A stretch of 64,000 nt of DNA, from positions 1-64,000 of the forward strand of contig NZ_ADAQ01000010.1 of assembly GCF_000176515.1 (NCBI RefSeq), in the 5' to 3' direction. This document shows positions 48,404-57,600 of this stretch, one piece after another; position 1 is the stretch's first letter, and every line of letters starts with the position of its first letter. The notes beneath the pieces were generated by a model that was given only the letters and a program-made list of their open reading frames with translations, was not told the DNA's origin and searched no databases. The stretch is from Grimontia hollisae CIP 101886 (lineage in GTDB: Bacteria; Pseudomonadota; Gammaproteobacteria; Enterobacterales; Vibrionaceae). A program made the translations under genes and the position numbers.

Positions 48404-48762
48404 GCCCCTTTCTCCTTATATACCGCCCCTGTAGGACGAACGTTGACATCACAAGAGTCATCGCCAGTCATCAACTGCTATAAGTGGTGGAATTTGGGGT
48501 CAATATTCCGCCTTGGTCAGCAAGATGAATGTTTTGCCTCTCAGCTTTGTTTTGTCACGGCCAGCTCGTGTTGTTAGATGGCTTGACATGCCTCATTAAG
48601 AACTGTGAACAACCCACAAATGTAAAGCAATATGCTCAAATGCAACAAAAGTGTTTACAAAACAGTTTACTTTACACTTACACCATTGGTTTCAAATTGG
48701 TCAATAAAAATATTGAACTATGACTTTCGGGCTAACTTTCAATATGGGGCGAGAAAACAAAA
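48404..48762 (-). promoter_or_regulatory. Upstream region of the doe operon
   Basis: This 359-bp stretch has no gene. At about 48682-48712 it reads ACCATTGGTTTCAAATTGG followed by TCAAT, with outer ATTG and CAAT halves and two ATTGGT repeats; read on the minus strand it offers TTGACC as a -35 element. This is a candidate promoter or operator for doeA, perhaps for DoeX. The right end holds the U-tract side of a terminator. Confidence 0.35.
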
Positions 48763-48783
48763 ACGCGCCATAGAAGGGCGCGT
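48763..48783 (-). terminator. Terminator stem-loop, left copy of the 21-bp target duplication
   Basis: ACGCGCC and GGCGCGT form a 7-bp perfect stem with a 7-nt loop. On the minus strand it is followed by TTTTTGTTTTCTC, a full terminator. The identical 21 bp occur at 51823-51843, on the far side of the IS pair, and there the U-tract is missing. It therefore reads as the terminator of the small gene at 51869 that was split by the IS1182-type insertion. Confidence 0.85.
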
Positions 48784-48796
48784 CAGATTGCTGACT

Positions 48797-50263
48797 AACC
48801 CCGCTTTTTCAAGCGCAATGCAGTTCACTTAAGCGGAGCCGCTTTGCGATTAATCGGATAACGGGTCTTTGACATTTTAACTGCCCTAGGTCTTGATGGT
48901 CTGGGGCGTTTTTCTATGAACAGGACAGATAAGTCTCCTCTCAATGCCTTAAGCCTCTTAGGCGTATTGCCCGGAGATAAAGCTTTGCTCATTATCCTTA
49001 GTTGACTCGCAATATACTGGCAAGCGTATTTGAAGCTTATTTCATTTGGTGCACGACCATGAGCTACCGCGGCTTGGCTGGCCTCTCGTCTCACCAGGTT
49101 GTATCCAAGAAGCAGTCCCCATAACTCCTGATAAACAAGCTCGACTGTCTTACTTCTCAACGTCATGGCATTGTGCTGCATAGAGCTTTTGATGTCTCGA
49201 TATCCCAACTCTATCTCCCACCGCTCATGATAGAGCGTGGCCACTTGCTCAGCGCTGTACTTCTCTCGTGGCAGTGAAGTAAACACGGTCTTCTCTTTTC
49301 CATCCACTTCATAAGTCACCGCCCTGACTTGCCACTTCTCAGGTAGACTCGGATTCTTTTTTCTGGCCTGAGGGGAGACTTTCATTTCGATAAGATTGTC
49401 ATTGGTTTCTTCCTCATCGAGAATCGTGTACACCAATCCCTTTCGAGCCGGAATGAGCCAGTGACGGTTTACACCGCTAGCCGATAGGCTCAGCAACAAA
49501 TCTGCGCCATAGAACCCTTTATCCAACAGCGTTACCGAGTTATCAGGAAGCGAACTAATGAAGGGCTGAGCGAGGGGGATTTCACCTCGACGGTAGGGAC
49601 TGATATCCGCATCAATGATGATATGAGAACGCACATTCATCATGGTAACAAGTCGGAGAACTGGGTAGGGTGTTTGACGTTTACCCGAGGTGTTCCCAGA
49701 GCCGAAGTGTTCGCGAAGCTCTGGAGTGTCTGCCGTTCTGAATAATGCACCATCAACAGCAAAAACCTGGAGGCCATGCCAATCATCCTCTGGGTATCTT
49801 TCTTTGCCCCATCCCTCACTACACTTTTTAAACAACCATTTAGGTGCTTCAGAGCCGAGTCGTTGACGAGCCTGAGTCAGCGCACTTTTGGCGAGAAGCG
49901 CTTCGTCAGCAAGCCCTTCAGCACAGATGTTCATCCGACGGGCTACCTCAGCAATCGGTTCATTTCTGAAGAATGCCATCCCCACGATTAACCACAGGAC
50001 CATATCGCTGGGTAATCTTCTACGCCTGATGGTGGCTTGAGTAGAGAGGGATGCGGCTGCAGCAACCCATTCTGAAGGGACATGCTCAGCAAACGTCGTG
50101 AGTTGGGAAACATCAACGGGTGATTCTTCGAGAAAATCACTTAGATATGAGGTAATAGGCATAAAAAATCTGAAATCAATGAATGATTTCAGATTCTGAC
50201 TCATCAGAAGGATCGGTCAACCGATCCTTAACTGATCAGCATTGCGCTTTTTCAAGCGGGGTT
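48797..50263 (-). mobile_element. IS4-family insertion sequence nested in the IS1182 element
   Basis: The ends AACCCCGCTT (48797) and AAGCGGGGTT (50254-50263) are inverted; beyond them the arms continue with GCGCAATGC and GCATTGCGC. The element is about 1.47 kb with one transposase gene. It lies 13 bp inside the left inverted repeat of the IS1182 element, so it arrived later. No target duplication was recognised, so exact ends may shift by a few bases. Confidence 0.75.
48825..50204 (-). CDS. IS4-family transposase
   Basis: The 459-residue DDE transposase has an N-terminal IS4 domain (ATIRRRRLPSDMVLWLIVGMAFFRNEPIAEVARRM), first catalytic aspartate in VFAVDGALFRTADT, second in VTLLDKGFYGADLL, and the Y-(2)-R-(3)-E-(6)-K signature as YHERWEIELGYRDIK near residue 335. 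The frame is intact. The first residues (MSQNLKSFIDFRFF) may be upstream of the true start, a MPITSYLSDFLEES methionine at 50162. Confidence 0.93.
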   Translation of the reverse strand: MSQNLKSFIDFRFFMPITSYLSDFLEESPVDVSQLTTFAEHVPSEWVAAAASLSTQATIRRRRLPSDMVLWLIVGMAFFRNEPIAEVARRMNICAEGLADEALLAKSALTQARQRLGSEAPKWLFKKCSEGWGKERYPEDDWHGLQVFAVDGALFRTADTPELREHFGSGNTSGKRQTPYPVLRLVTMMNVRSHIIIDADISPYRRGEIPLAQPFISSLPDNSVTLLDKGFYGADLLLSLSASGVNRHWLIPARKGLVYTILDEEETNDNLIEMKVSPQARKKNPSLPEKWQVRAVTYEVDGKEKTVFTSLPREKYSAEQVATLYHERWEIELGYRDIKSSMQHNAMTLRSKTVELVYQELWGLLLGYNLVRREASQAAVAHGRAPNEISFKYACQYIASQLRIMSKALSPGNTPKRLKALRGDLSVLFIEKRPRPSRPRAVKMSKTRYPINRKAAPLK

Positions 50264-50318
50264 TTCTTTTGTTAGCGGCCGAAGGCCGCGATCACGCTAT
50301 TTTTCCATATTGTTATGT

Positions 50319-51740
50319 TCAGGCTGCTTTTAGCCCATAGACGCTAAATTGCGTCACTATCTGGACTATTTGGCGCGCATTGAGCCCAGTTTTGCGAAGA
50401 TAAGCCTCCATCAGGGCTATCTTCTTGATGTTCTGTGCCGCTGCCGCCAGAAAGCACTGGATTTGTACTTTCAACAAGCCTCGGAATCTCGCATAGCGAT
50501 GACCATGGTGCTGTTTGGCATCCGCGAAGCTGCGCTCCACCGTCTCTGCCCGTCGTCGGTACACTTTCTTTCCCCAGGCAGTCAGTCTCAGAGCGTTGGC
50601 ATTCTCAACCGATTTCTCGAACAGGTGCCGGGTTATCACCCGTTTGTGGTTTTTACTCTTGGTGCAATCCTCACGCAGTGGGCAGGTTTTGCATGTCTGC
50701 GGATCAGAGTGATATTCACGGTATGCCTGACGGTTGGTGGTCTTGTAAATCAGCTCCTGTCCCTGAGGACAGAGATAGCGGTCCGTCTCTTTATCGTAAT
50801 GAAAGTGCTTTTTCTTGATAGGATTCTTCGTACGGTGAGGCCGGCGGTATCCCATCACCGGCAGGATTTGGCGCTGCTCCAGTTCATGGCAGATAGTCGC
50901 GGTGAAGTAACCAGCATCAAGCCCGGCGGCAACAGGCGAGAGCGTAAAGCGCGCTAACGTGGTATCCAGACGAGCGATATACGGTTGGGCATCATTCACA
51001 TTGCCTGGCGTGACATGGGTGTCGAGGATGATGCCGTGTTTGCCGTCGACGGTGCGATGGTCAAGGTAGAAGAAGCCCTGTGGTTTTTGGTCCCGTGTCA
51101 TGAACCCGCTGTCTGGGTCGGTGGTGCTGACTTTGGTGTTTTTCTCAATGTGACCATCTTTCGGCTTGAGTGGGCGTTTTCCTTCTGCTGCGCGGTCAGC
51201 GTCAACCGCTTCATCCAACAGCTCGGCATAAGCACTGACGTTTTGTTTCACTAGTTCGTTACGGTATTTACGCTTGTTGGCATTGGCTTTCAGGTGAGTG
51301 CTGTCGGTAAACAAGGTACGTCCATCGACCATGCCTTTGCTCATCGCCTGTTCGACGATACGGATGAAGATGCGTTCGAACACGTCGGTATCGTTGAAGC
51401 GACGGCGGCGATTCTGGCTCAAGGTGGACGCATCAATCACCTTTTCAGTGAGTGACATTCGCAGGAACCAGCGGTAAGCGACATTGACCTCGATGTCTTT
51501 GACGAGCTGGCGTTCACTTTTGGCGCCGAAGAGGAAGCCAAGGAGCAGGATTTTGAACAGGCGAACGGGGTCTATCGCAGGGCGGCCATTGTAGTGGCAA
51601 TAGAGGTGGGCGACCTCGTCGCGGATAAATTCAAAGTCGACGGCAGCATCGATTTTGCGAACGAGATGGTTTTTGGGGACCAACTGTTCGAGTGTCACCA
51701 TCTCGATTTCATATTGCTGAGGGCCAGGGTCTTTAAGCAT
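50319..51740 (-). CDS. IS1182-family transposase
   Basis: The 473-residue DDE transposase starts MLKDPGPQQYEIEMVTLEQL; this ATG at 51740 is preferred to the open frame reaching 51866, which would run beyond the element's end at 51822. It has the DUF772-type N terminus (NHLVRKIDAAVDFEFIRDEVAHLYCHYNGRPAIDPVRLFKILLLGFLFGAKSERQLVKDI), DGRTLFTDSTHLKANANK, GLDAGYFTATICHELEQ and the C-terminal RAETVERSFADAKQHHGHRYARFRGL with the catalytic glutamate. A cysteine cluster (CKTCPLREDC) is typical of the family. Confidence 0.93.
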   Translation of the reverse strand: MLKDPGPQQYEIEMVTLEQLVPKNHLVRKIDAAVDFEFIRDEVAHLYCHYNGRPAIDPVRLFKILLLGFLFGAKSERQLVKDIEVNVAYRWFLRMSLTEKVIDASTLSQNRRRRFNDTDVFERIFIRIVEQAMSKGMVDGRTLFTDSTHLKANANKRKYRNELVKQNVSAYAELLDEAVDADRAAEGKRPLKPKDGHIEKNTKVSTTDPDSGFMTRDQKPQGFFYLDHRTVDGKHGIILDTHVTPGNVNDAQPYIARLDTTLARFTLSPVAAGLDAGYFTATICHELEQRQILPVMGYRRPHRTKNPIKKKHFHYDKETDRYLCPQGQELIYKTTNRQAYREYHSDPQTCKTCPLREDCTKSKNHKRVITRHLFEKSVENANALRLTAWGKKVYRRRAETVERSFADAKQHHGHRYARFRGLLKVQIQCFLAAAAQNIKKIALMEAYLRKTGLNARQIVQIVTQFSVYGLKAA

Positions 51741-51822
51741 GTCACCACATCCATGATTGGTTTGCTTATCCCTTATTAGATCAAAGCCCCAGCCAAATAG
51801 CCAGGGCTTTGTCAGCAGTCTG

Positions 51823-51843
51823 ACGCGCCATAGAAGGGCGCGT
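51823..51843 (-). repeat. Right copy of the 21-bp stem-loop target duplication
   Basis: Identical to 48763-48783. It lies 25 bp downstream of the small gene that ends at 51869. After it the minus strand runs into the IS end, not a U-tract, so this copy should terminate poorly. Confidence 0.85.
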
Positions 51844-51868
51844 ATACTCTCAGATAAGTCTGTCAAGA

Positions 51869-52042
51869 TCAGTGCGTTTTCTTGCCACCAAAATACTTTT
51901 CCAGAATCTCAGGTGTTAATTCACCTTTGGCTTCAAGCGCTTTAAGCTCTGCTGCAATGCGCTTTTGCTCTTCCATTGAAGGTAAAGGAATATCCGGTTC
52001 GCGTTCTGGCGCATGTTTAATCAGGTTTTCTATATCGATCAT
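51869..52042 (-). CDS. Small conserved-looking hypothetical protein, 57 residues
   Basis: A short charged protein starting MIDIENLIKHAPEREPDIP and containing a helical stretch (EEQKRIAAELKALEAKGELTPEILEKYFGGKK). No membrane segment. The ATG at 52042 has an AGGTGA upstream; a GTG at 52054 is also open. Its original terminator was split by the IS1182 insertion. I do not recognise a family. Confidence 0.65.
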   Translation of the reverse strand: MIDIENLIKHAPEREPDIPLPSMEEQKRIAAELKALEAKGELTPEILEKYFGGKKTH

Positions 52043-52326
52043 GCCGTCTTTCACCTATTAAGCGTTTAAGGTCATTTTAATGAAAAAGCGCAAGTGCTAG
52101 CAAGTTTGCGAGTTTCATATCTGTGGGGTGACGAATCTTAATCAATGTCTTGTGTTTTGCGCTAATTTATAACACTGTAACAAATAGAAAATAAACGTTA
52201 CATGTTCAGGTGCCGTACTTCATTGATGTTAATAACGAAAATGATGCCGAGAATATGCAAGCCTGATAAAACCAGTGAACTTGGTTGCTTGTGTATCACT
52301 ATAATAAGAATGAAGGGAAGGTAGCT

Positions 52327-53211
52327 ATGTCAGATTATATTGAAGTCTACGTTGTGAATGCATTTGTCGCTGACAATCAGGGGGGGAATCCTGCTGGAGT
52401 AGTTCTTAACGGCGAGAATCTCAGTGCCAAACAAATGCAGTCCATTGCCGCAGATTTAGGCTATTCTGAAACTGCGTTTGTTTTACCCTCCCAAAAAGCA
52501 GATTATCACGTCCGCTTTTTCACGCCGACTGAAGAGGTCAATCTCTGTGGTCATGCAACTGTCGGTACATTTTCGACGCTGTATAAAGTTGGGAAAATTG
52601 AAGCCGGTGACTATACCCAGGAAACAGGTGCTGGCGTGCTGGGCGTGTCTATTACTCCGGAAGGCCGTATCAACATGCAGCAGGCATTACCGACGTTCGG
52701 CAACTCGTTCAATGCAGAGGACATTGCGCCACTGCTTGGTCTTACCGCTGAAGATATTCTTGCAACTGGCCTACCAGTCAAGTCTGTCTCGACTGGGCTG
52801 TGGGATGTCATTGTACCTGTGAATAACGAAAACCGTTTGTTGCAGATCACGCCGGATTTTGACGCGATTTCTGCCTTCAATCACAAGTCTAAAACTGGTG
52901 CTATCCACGTATTTGCGCTAACACCTACTGAGTCTGATATTTCCGCACGCTGCAGGAATTTTGCCCCGTTGCTGGGTATCAATGAAGAGTCTGCAACGGG
53001 TAGTGCGGCAGGGGCACTGGCATCTTACCTTCACGTGTATCAAGGTGGTAAATACCGCTATCTGTTCGAGCAAGGTGAGGTGTTAAACAGGCGCTCTCGG
53101 CTTTGGGCAAGTGTTGAATCTGATGATGAAAAGATCACGGCAGTATTTGTCGGCGGAATGAGCGATAAGCCCCTGCGAATTCCATATCGGCTGAGTGAAG
53201 TCACGACGTAA
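52327..53211 (+). CDS. PhzF-family isomerase/epimerase-like protein
   Basis: The 294-residue protein has two similar halves of the diaminopimelate-epimerase fold: YVVNAFVADNQGGNPAGVVL at the N terminus, the catalytic glutamate in DLGYSETAFVLPS near residue 46, FFTPTEEVNLCGHATVG, and FAPLLGINEESATGSAAGALASYL in the second half. PhzF isomerises a phenazine precursor, but most homologues act in unknown small-molecule reactions, and no phenazine genes are near. GGAAGG precedes the ATG at 52327. Confidence 0.9.
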   Translation: MSDYIEVYVVNAFVADNQGGNPAGVVLNGENLSAKQMQSIAADLGYSETAFVLPSQKADYHVRFFTPTEEVNLCGHATVGTFSTLYKVGKIEAGDYTQETGAGVLGVSITPEGRINMQQALPTFGNSFNAEDIAPLLGLTAEDILATGLPVKSVSTGLWDVIVPVNNENRLLQITPDFDAISAFNHKSKTGAIHVFALTPTESDISARCRNFAPLLGINEESATGSAAGALASYLHVYQGGKYRYLFEQGEVLNRRSRLWASVESDDEKITAVFVGGMSDKPLRIPYRLSEVTT

Positions 53212-53270
53212 TAGTCAAAAGGCGCGAAACCGCTCTTTTTTATGCCATTGAACGGGCAGGCATGTGACTT

Positions 53271-53289
53271 ATACCTAAACAACCTGAAC
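53271..53289. repeat. Half copy of the vibrio-type intergenic repeat
   Basis: TATACCTAAACAACCTGAA matches the left arm of the palindromic repeat at 10939-10984. It lies between the PhzF gene and the next operon; no right arm is seen. Confidence 0.55.
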
Positions 53290-53378
53290 CCTGGATAGAT
53301 TGAGTATATTTAGCGGAAAAAGAAGGAAAAATACCACCAGTAGTCTAATTTTTAATTAGGGTTTCTTACAAGTGGGAC

Positions 53379-54599
53379 GTGTACTGCGTGGCCGAAATAT
53401 TCTTTTCCTGTCAGCCGGTTTTCGACAACGACCTCGAACAATGGGGGAGTGAATTGCTCTTTCGCGAGGGGTTGGAAAACAAATTCCCATCCATTGACGA
53501 GGATACGGCAACGTCCCGTATCCTCAGTGCAAACTTTTTGGCGTGTGGTGGTAAGCCGGGAGATACCCGTTACATTGTCAGCTTCGGCGAATCTTCGCTG
53601 GTAGACGAAATTCCTCTAGCAATGCCACCACAGAGCCTGATTATCTCTATTACTGATGATTGCACGCCCAAACCAGAGGTTGTCAGTAAACTGCGCATCT
53701 ATCGAACAGAAGGTTACCGGATCCTGATGGACGGTCAGGCTATGGTGAATGAATGGCGAAATTATCTGGAACTGGTGGATATATTCAGTATCAGTATGGA
53801 GCGTTCAAAACCATCCGAATGGGAGGAGGCGATTGAGCAGTATTCACAACAAGTTTTCCTGGCAAGAAAAGTAGAAAAACAAGAAGAATTGGTTGCTGCG
53901 CAAAGCAGTGGATTTGCATTGTTTCAGGGATACTTTTTTGAGAGGCCACAAATTAAACGCTCTGAAGACATTGCCCCCTCAGTAATGTCCCTTTTGGATG
54001 TCTACATCACTGTCAATCGTAACCCGGATGATATTGATACGTTGACAAAAATCATCTCGAAAGACGTTTCACTGTTTTACAAGGTGGTGGCTAGCGCCAA
54101 CATTCTGGCGAAAACCAAAGCCAATAAAATCTCCAACCCAAGGCAGGCCGTGGTGTATCTTGGGGTTCAGGCGTTACGTCGGCTTGTTTCTTTATTGATC
54201 ATGTCAAATCTGAATCATCAACATGCCCACCAACTGCAAAGTGTCTCCCTTACCCGGGCAACATTTCTTTCTTCACTGAACATCTATGGCGGCGGTGCTT
54301 TCAACAAAGATGAGGCGTTCATTGTGGGAGCTTTTTCCATGCTTAATGTTATGCTCAGTAAGCCGATGGCAGACATTGTTGGAGACTTGGATCTCTCCAA
54401 TGATGTCAAGCGTGCTTTAATCGGTAAGGAGGGCATCTACGGGCAATTGTTAAGCCTGTGCCATGATATAGAACATGCGAATTGGAACGGCGTGGTTCAC
54501 TGGTGTAACCAAATGAAGTTGAATGACAGAGCCGTTTTGAAAGAGTTCGAACAGGCTCGCAGTAGCACGGCGGAAATCACCGCCAGCATGCAGGTGTAA
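53379..54599 (+). CDS. EAL-HDOD (YuxH-type) signalling protein with degenerate EAL
   Basis: The 406-residue protein has an N-terminal EAL-like half (AEIFFSCQPVFDNDLEQWGSELLFREG; the E-A-L site reads E-L-L and other catalytic acids are not evident) and an HDOD domain from about residue 205 (PSVMSLLDVYITVNRNPDDIDTLTKIISKDVSLFYKVVASANI, ISNPRQAVVYLGVQALRRLVSLL). Such proteins usually lack phosphodiesterase activity and act as adaptors. The start is a GTG at 53379 or at 53388. It ends 4 bp before the hybrid kinase gene, so the two form one unit. Confidence 0.87.
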   Translation: MYCVAEIFFSCQPVFDNDLEQWGSELLFREGLENKFPSIDEDTATSRILSANFLACGGKPGDTRYIVSFGESSLVDEIPLAMPPQSLIISITDDCTPKPEVVSKLRIYRTEGYRILMDGQAMVNEWRNYLELVDIFSISMERSKPSEWEEAIEQYSQQVFLARKVEKQEELVAAQSSGFALFQGYFFERPQIKRSEDIAPSVMSLLDVYITVNRNPDDIDTLTKIISKDVSLFYKVVASANILAKTKANKISNPRQAVVYLGVQALRRLVSLLIMSNLNHQHAHQLQSVSLTRATFLSSLNIYGGGAFNKDEAFIVGAFSMLNVMLSKPMADIVGDLDLSNDVKRALIGKEGIYGQLLSLCHDIEHANWNGVVHWCNQMKLNDRAVLKEFEQARSSTAEITASMQV

Positions 54600-54603
54600 C
54601 AGT

Positions 54604-57600
54604 ATGCTGATGATGCGGACAAAACTCGCCATCATTCTGTTGATCTGCGGCACGTTGATCCTCGGTGTATTTGGCGTCTTCAATTATCACAAAACCCATG
54701 AACGTCTCTATGGCCAGATGGACTATAAACTTTCTGCGATCGCCACACGCCTTGCCTATCGGCTTCCTGAAAATATGTGGAATTATGATTTTGATACCGT
54801 TATAAAAGATTTGGAAAGTGAGTCCACTTCCCGGTTTGTTTATCGCATTGAGGTCATATCAAAAGACGATAATTTTCGCCATATTACCGCTCCCAAAGAT
54901 GGTGAGTTTGACAACGAATTCCGGTTGCGCAGTATTCCTCTTATTTATAACGGATTAGACGACGAGACCAAAGTCGGTGATTTGATCATCTATGAAGACC
55001 CCAGATCGGTTGAAAGTACGCTGACCTCTGAAATTGTCTCCGGTATCGTACAGGTTTTCTTGCTCGATCTGATTATTATGTTCCTGATCTGGAAATATGC
55101 GCGGGCAATTAAAGAAATAGAATCGAGCAAGAACTACCTCAACACTATCATTCACAGTTACAAAGATGGCCTATTGGTTCTGGGAGAGAATCACCAAGTT
55201 TCCACGTTGAATGAAGCAGCAAAGCGAATGTTTGAGCTGGATGATGTGCCGTTGGAGGATATCACGTTGTCGAAGATCATCGCCAAAGTGGTACCAGATT
55301 CACGCGCCTACTTCTCCCAGTCACTCTATGGGTTTAATACTAAAAACATAAACTACGAACTGATCCGAACCCATGACCGGCAGATTGTGCAGGTGCGTTC
55401 CAACAAAATAGATGTTAACGAAAAAACGCTTCAGGTCGCCATTATCCGGGATATTACTGAACAACACCTCGACAAGATGAAAGTGTCAAAAGGCGCTGAG
55501 CTCTTTTCCGCTGTAAAAACCCTGCAAGATAAATTTCTGGTCAGTGATGACTTCCATAACAGTTTCCGTGAGGTGCTGAAAATCCTGTTGAAGATAGGAG
55601 AGAGCAACCACGGCATTATTGTTGAACTTGATCACGGGGAGCCAGACAGGTATCGGGTGTTGGCGCAAACAAGACTTATCGCCAATGGCTATGTGTCGGA
55701 AGATTTTGTCCGTGACGTAGTGGGACGGGTTATCGATACCAAAAAAGGCGACAGGAGTCTTCAGTTGATGGGACTTTCGGCCAACAGTGGAAAACTGATT
55801 ATTAATGCACTCAGCATGCCTCTCTATCTCTCTAACCAGTTGGTGGGCGTTGTTTGCTTATTTGATGAGTCTACCAATTATGAAGACGATCTGGTGTCCT
55901 GGTTAGAGCCAGTGCTTTCCAGTTTGAGTGCTATGGTGAACTTTGTTCGCCAGAAAAAGCTCAATGACATGATTTCAGAGGAAATGGTTCGAGCCAAAGA
56001 AGACGCTGAGCGAGCGAACGAGGCCAAAACCAATTTTCTGGCAATGATGAGCCATGAGATCCGTACCCCGATGAATGGGATCGTGGGTATGTCGAATTTG
56101 CTAAAGGAAACGGATCTCAACCAACAGCAATCCTACTTCGTCGATACGCTTATTCACTCTTCTAACGCGTTACTCAATATCATCAACGATGTGCTTGATC
56201 TCACCAAAATTGAAGCAGGGAAAATGCGTCTGATTGAACAGGAAAGCGAATTGACAGATCTGGTGCATGATGCACTTGTTGTGTTTCACGCTAAAGCAGT
56301 GGAAAAGAGCCTGCGTTTGCATTGCCTGATTGATCCCCATTTACCGCGCTGGTTAATACTGGATCCTGTCCGCTATACCCAAATCATCCTTAATTTGGTG
56401 GGGAATGCGCTCAAATTTACCAAGCATGGTTCAGTGATGGTGCATTTAAGTCTGGTGACGGAAGGGGGATCAGACATGCTGCGGCTGGAAGTGAAAGACT
56501 CGGGTATAGGCATTCCCGAAGACAAGCTGCATAACATCTTTGAGAACTTTACTCAGGTGGATAATTCCTATTCCCGCTCTTATCAGGGAACTGGGTTAGG
56601 TTTACCCGTCTGTCGTAAGTTTATTGAGTTGATGGATGGCGACATACGTGTCGTCAGTAAAGAAGCTGTCGGTACCACATTTACGGCCGATGTGCCGCTT
56701 GTTGTGACACCGAAGCGCCCGCATACATTGCTGGAAGGGTTGGTTGTCAATCCAGATGTCCGGGATATGAAGGTGTTGGTGGTCACCGAGGATGCCCAAC
56801 TCTACATGGTGCTCAGCACTTACCTGGAAAGCATGGGTATGGCTGTTGAGCAGCTTTATGGTAAAAGCGTATTGTCGGAAAGCATAGACGGTTCGAGCTT
56901 ACTGATCATCGATGACAACATGATGAGCGATGTCCGGCCCGCGATTAGCCGAGCGGCGAATACCATTTTGATCAGTCATAACGGTATTGTAGAGCAGATG
57001 GGGATGCCTTGTCTGATCAACCCAATCAACCCATATGCCCTTGCTCATGCTTTAACGTATGATTCGCCAATCGAAAACAACCTGCAGGAAGAGAATGTTG
57101 AACCAGTCCATTTTGGTGGTTTGAAAGTATTGATTGCAGAAGACCATTTGGTTAACCAAGATTTGATGGTATTGGTACTCAATAGCCTTGGGTGTGAATC
57201 TACGTTGGCAGATAATGGGTTACAGGCGCTCGAACAACACAAAGCCAATCCTTTCGATTTAATTCTGATGGATTGTCAGATGCCAGAAATGGATGGCTTT
57301 GAAGCGACCCGTAACATCCGTGATTTCGATCAAAACGTCCCCATCATTGCGGTGACAGCCAATGCGTTGTCAGGGGATGCAGAACGTTGTCTGGAAGCGG
57401 GGATGAACGCACATTTGGCGAAGCCTTTTACTAAAGATCAATTGGTTAACCTGATGATGTTGTACGTATCTGATGCCAAAAGAAACCCGGTGTCGGAGGA
57501 ATGGACGTTTCAGCGCGAGACCAGTGTTGAAGCGGAAGACCATACTAAAGGGGAGCGGCTGTCTCCCGCCATTGTAGCGTGTACCAGTTTCGATCTTGAT

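Larger units (their letters stand above)
48784..51822. mobile_element. IS1182-family insertion sequence, interrupted by an IS4-family element
   Basis: The ends are inverted repeats: CAGATTGCTGACTAA at 48784-48798 and the reverse complement CAGACTGCTGACAAA at 51808-51822 (two mismatches). Identical 21-bp stem-loops flank the element as a target duplication. Removing the inner IS4 element leaves about 1.57 kb, normal for IS1182. A further subterminal palindrome (AGCCCC...GGGCT) lies at 51785-51809. The transposase gene is intact. Confidence 0.8.

Noticed and set aside
48784-51822. Composite transposon carrying cargo between two IS elements
   Set aside because: The IS elements are nested, with no cargo between them and unrelated ends.
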